From CACPJA01 sp964629335 (GTDB taxonomy: Bacteria > Pseudomonadota > Gammaproteobacteria > Steroidobacterales > UBA11654): DNA of 15,866 nt. The stretch lies in contig CAZVRH010000031.1 in the NCBI GenBank assembly GCA_964629335.1, positions 1 to 15,866 of the forward strand, in the 5' to 3' direction. Made by a program: the position numbers and the translations under genes. Positions 13,936-15,866 of this stretch are shown here, piece by piece (the first letter of the stretch is position 1; the number at the start of each line of letters is the position of its first letter). The notes beneath the pieces were generated by a model. That model did no database searches, had not been told where the DNA came from, and saw only the letters and a program-made list of their open reading frames with translations.

Positions 13936-15866
13936 ATGACAGATAGTTCATCAATCACAAGAAGAGACTTTATCAATGGCATAGGTTTAGGTCTTGCAGT
14001 CACGGCTTCACCCATAGATTATTTAAGGTCTCAAGGGATTAGTATCGATTACTATCCACCAAGACTATCAGGAATTAGAGGAAATCATCCAGGGTCATTT
14101 GATCATGCGCATAAGCTTTCATTTGAAGGGAATACATTTATTGGAAAGGCAATAGATCTTGGTGAAACAAATGATTTGATTGTGGTTGGTGCTGGTATCT
14201 CAGGTTTGGCAGCAGCTTATTTTTTTAAAGAACGCACACCAAAAGATCAGAATCAGAATATCCTTATTCTGGATAATCACGATGATTTTGGGGGCCATGC
14301 AAAACGGAATGAATTTAAGGTGAATGGAAGAACAATGCTTGCTTATGGAGGCAGTCAGTCTATTGAGTCTCCGAGTTACTACGAAGAGGTCTCAAAACAA
14401 CTTTTAAAAGATCTGGGCATTGATCTTCAACAGTTTTATAGCGCCTATGATTTTAATTATTTCAAGAATAGGAATCTTCATTCTGGGTTTTATTTCAATA
14501 AGAAAACCTACGGTAAAAGCAAAATCATAAAGAACGTTCCTAGTTATAGATATGACATGACTTACAAGGAAAATATAAAGCCTGAGAATATTAAGAAGGT
14601 TACATCTCAGATGCCAATATCGGATCAATCAAAGAAAGAATTTATAAGTCTATTTTTAGATAAAACGGATTTCTTCCCTGAAATGACTTTGGAGGAAAAA
14701 TATTATTTTTTAGATAGCATTAGCTATGAAGATTATTTAAGGAACTATCATAAAGTTGGAGAGGAAGTGATTGGAATATTCCATAACCTGCTTTGGGGTC
14801 TATGGGGAGTGGGCACTGACTCTATTCCTGCTTTTGGTTGCTTCTCAGATGGATTACCTGGTTTTGCTGGCCTAGGGTTTACTCAAAATGAAGACGCTGA
14901 CGATGAGTTAGCAAAAAATGAGTATCTTATGTTTGATCTGGATCAGATTGATGAAAGTATTCAAGAATACATGAGCAAGAATGAGTTATCCGAAGAGCCA
15001 TATATTTTTCATTTTCCAGACGGTAATGCCACCATCGCTAGGATGCTGGTTAGAAAAATGATCCCAACCTCTATCCCTGGTAACACCATGGAAGACATTG
15101 TTACTGCCAAGGCAGATTATTCTAAGTTAGATGTTACTGGTCAAGATACAAATATACGGCTTAACAGTACTGTGGTTTCAGTAAAAAATACCTCGCGTGG
15201 AGTGGAGGTGATTTACTCACAGCAAGGAGAGTTCTATAAGTTATATGCAAAAAAATGCATTTTAGCATGCAACAACGGAATCATTCCTGACCTTTGTCCT
15301 GAATTGCCAAAGAAGCAAAAGGAAGCATTAAAATATAACGTAAAAGTCCCACTGGTTTGGGTTCAAGTGGCTATGAAAAATTGGCATATGTTTAAAAAAA
15401 ATGAGGTCCATACAGTCTTATGCCCCAATTCATTCTTTAGTGGCCTCTATGTTGATTATCCTGTTAGTCTTGGTGATTACCAGTACCCTCAGTCTTTTGA
15501 TGACCCTGTGGTGTTTATGATGCAACATGTCCCAACTCGTCCAAATGAAGGCTTGACCAATAGAGAACAATTCCGAATGGGACGCTACGATATTCTCAAG
15601 ATGAGCTATCAAGATTACGAAGACAAGATATTAGATCAATTGAAAGGCATGTTTGGCTCAGACTTTAATGAAGATGATGTTGCAGCTATTACGGTTAATC
15701 GATGGGCGCACGGTTATTCATATGAATACAATAGTTTATTTGATAATGATTTCTTTGGGGGGACAATGCCAGATAGCATGGACGATGAACGATATCCTCA
15801 TGTCATAGGCAGAAAGTCATTCGGGAATATTTCCATTGCGAATTGTGATGCAGCTGGTTCTGCCTA
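13936..15866 (+). CDS. spdH: Tat-exported FAD oxidoreductase, spermidine-dehydrogenase-like (3' partial)
   Basis: The frame opens at ATG 13936, six bases after the amidohydrolase stop, and stays open to the right edge: 643 complete codons are visible. The N-terminus SSITRRDFINGIGLGLAVTA contains a twin-arginine motif (Arg9-Arg10, Phe12) and a weakly hydrophobic stretch, so folded export to the periplasm by Tat is expected. The FAD Rossmann motif VVGAGISGLAAAYF is at 83-96, with the second strand ILDNHDDFGGHAKRNEF (111-127, Asp113). The last visible residues, NISIANCDAAGSA, look like the C-terminal FAD-contacting segment, so probably only about 20-30 residues are missing. Overall it resembles SpdH of Pseudomonas/Citrobacter and a broad set of annotated NAD(P)-binding Tat proteins. 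SpdH splits spermidine oxidatively and passes electrons to an acceptor other than oxygen. The polyamine neighbours support this, but homologues of other specificity exist. Confidence 0.75.
   Translation, partial: MTDSSSITRRDFINGIGLGLAVTASPIDYLRSQGISIDYYPPRLSGIRGNHPGSFDHAHKLSFEGNTFIGKAIDLGETNDLIVVGAGISGLAAAYFFKERTPKDQNQNILILDNHDDFGGHAKRNEFKVNGRTMLAYGGSQSIESPSYYEEVSKQLLKDLGIDLQQFYSAYDFNYFKNRNLHSGFYFNKKTYGKSKIIKNVPSYRYDMTYKENIKPENIKKVTSQMPISDQSKKEFISLFLDKTDFFPEMTLEEKYYFLDSISYEDYLRNYHKVGEEVIGIFHNLLWGLWGVGTDSIPAFGCFSDGLPGFAGLGFTQNEDADDELAKNEYLMFDLDQIDESIQEYMSKNELSEEPYIFHFPDGNATIARMLVRKMIPTSIPGNTMEDIVTAKADYSKLDVTGQDTNIRLNSTVVSVKNTSRGVEVIYSQQGEFYKLYAKKCILACNNGIIPDLCPELPKKQKEALKYNVKVPLVWVQVAMKNWHMFKKNEVHTVLCPNSFFSGLYVDYPVSLGDYQYPQSFDDPVVFMMQHVPTRPNEGLTNREQFRMGRYDILKMSYQDYEDKILDQLKGMFGSDFNEDDVAAITVNRWAHGYSYEYNSLFDNDFFGGTMPDSMDDERYPHVIGRKSFGNISIANCDAAGSA

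Noticed and set aside
1..15866. tRNA, rRNA, CRISPR array, insertion sequence or attachment site
   Set aside because: No clover-leaf, rRNA-like stretch, spaced short repeats, transposase motif or flanking inverted repeats were seen; the only clear repeat is the coding duplication at 56-241.

Overview
The window is a gene-dense, all-plus-strand stretch of bacterial chromosome, at roughly 40 % G+C by eye. Gene gaps are very short, many stops and starts overlap, and I see no mobile element, RNA gene or CRISPR array. The polyamine genes resemble the spu/puu genes of Gammaproteobacteria. Together with the low G+C and compact layout, this suggests a gammaproteobacterium with a small genome, possibly marine. 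The lineage is an inference; no rRNA or marker gene is present.

Layout: (1) bases 2-532 hold the 3' part of a coiled-coil protein with one C-terminal membrane segment and a nearly identical 90-bp tandem duplication. (2) 571-1877 is an overlapping pair: a metallo-beta-lactamase-fold hydrolase and a small hotdog-fold thioesterase. (3) A 120-bp intergenic region, the longest in the window, precedes a two-gene RND efflux pump (adaptor 1998-3116, inner-membrane permease 3116-6313). (4) From 6343 to the window end runs a tightly packed polyamine-use cluster: gamma-glutamyl-GABA hydrolase (puuD/spuA type), gamma-glutamylputrescine synthetase (puuA/spuB type), class III aminotransferase (spuC type), FAD amine oxidase (puuB type), polyamine-binding protein (potF/spuD type), a secreted YtcJ-like amidohydrolase, and a Tat-signal FAD enzyme resembling spermidine dehydrogenase, cut by the right edge.

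How the genes may work together: the binding protein captures polyamine in the periplasm. In the cytoplasm, putrescine could be handled by gamma-glutamylation (synthetase, FAD oxidase, then hydrolase releasing GABA) or by direct transamination. The aldehyde dehydrogenase that either route needs is not in this window, nor are the ABC permease and ATPase genes; they may lie downstream or elsewhere. The two exported enzymes at the 3' end suggest an additional periplasmic step acting on spermidine or substituted polyamines before uptake.

The most interesting points are: the gene order matches Pseudomonas spuABC-D with a PuuB-type oxidase inserted; the binding protein carries Trp270 at the position that distinguishes spermidine receptors (SpuE) from putrescine receptors (SpuD, PotF); and a secreted amidohydrolase and a Tat-exported spermidine-dehydrogenase-like enzyme sit in the same run. 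The combination looks like a spermidine-oriented cluster that couples periplasmic and cytoplasmic catabolism.
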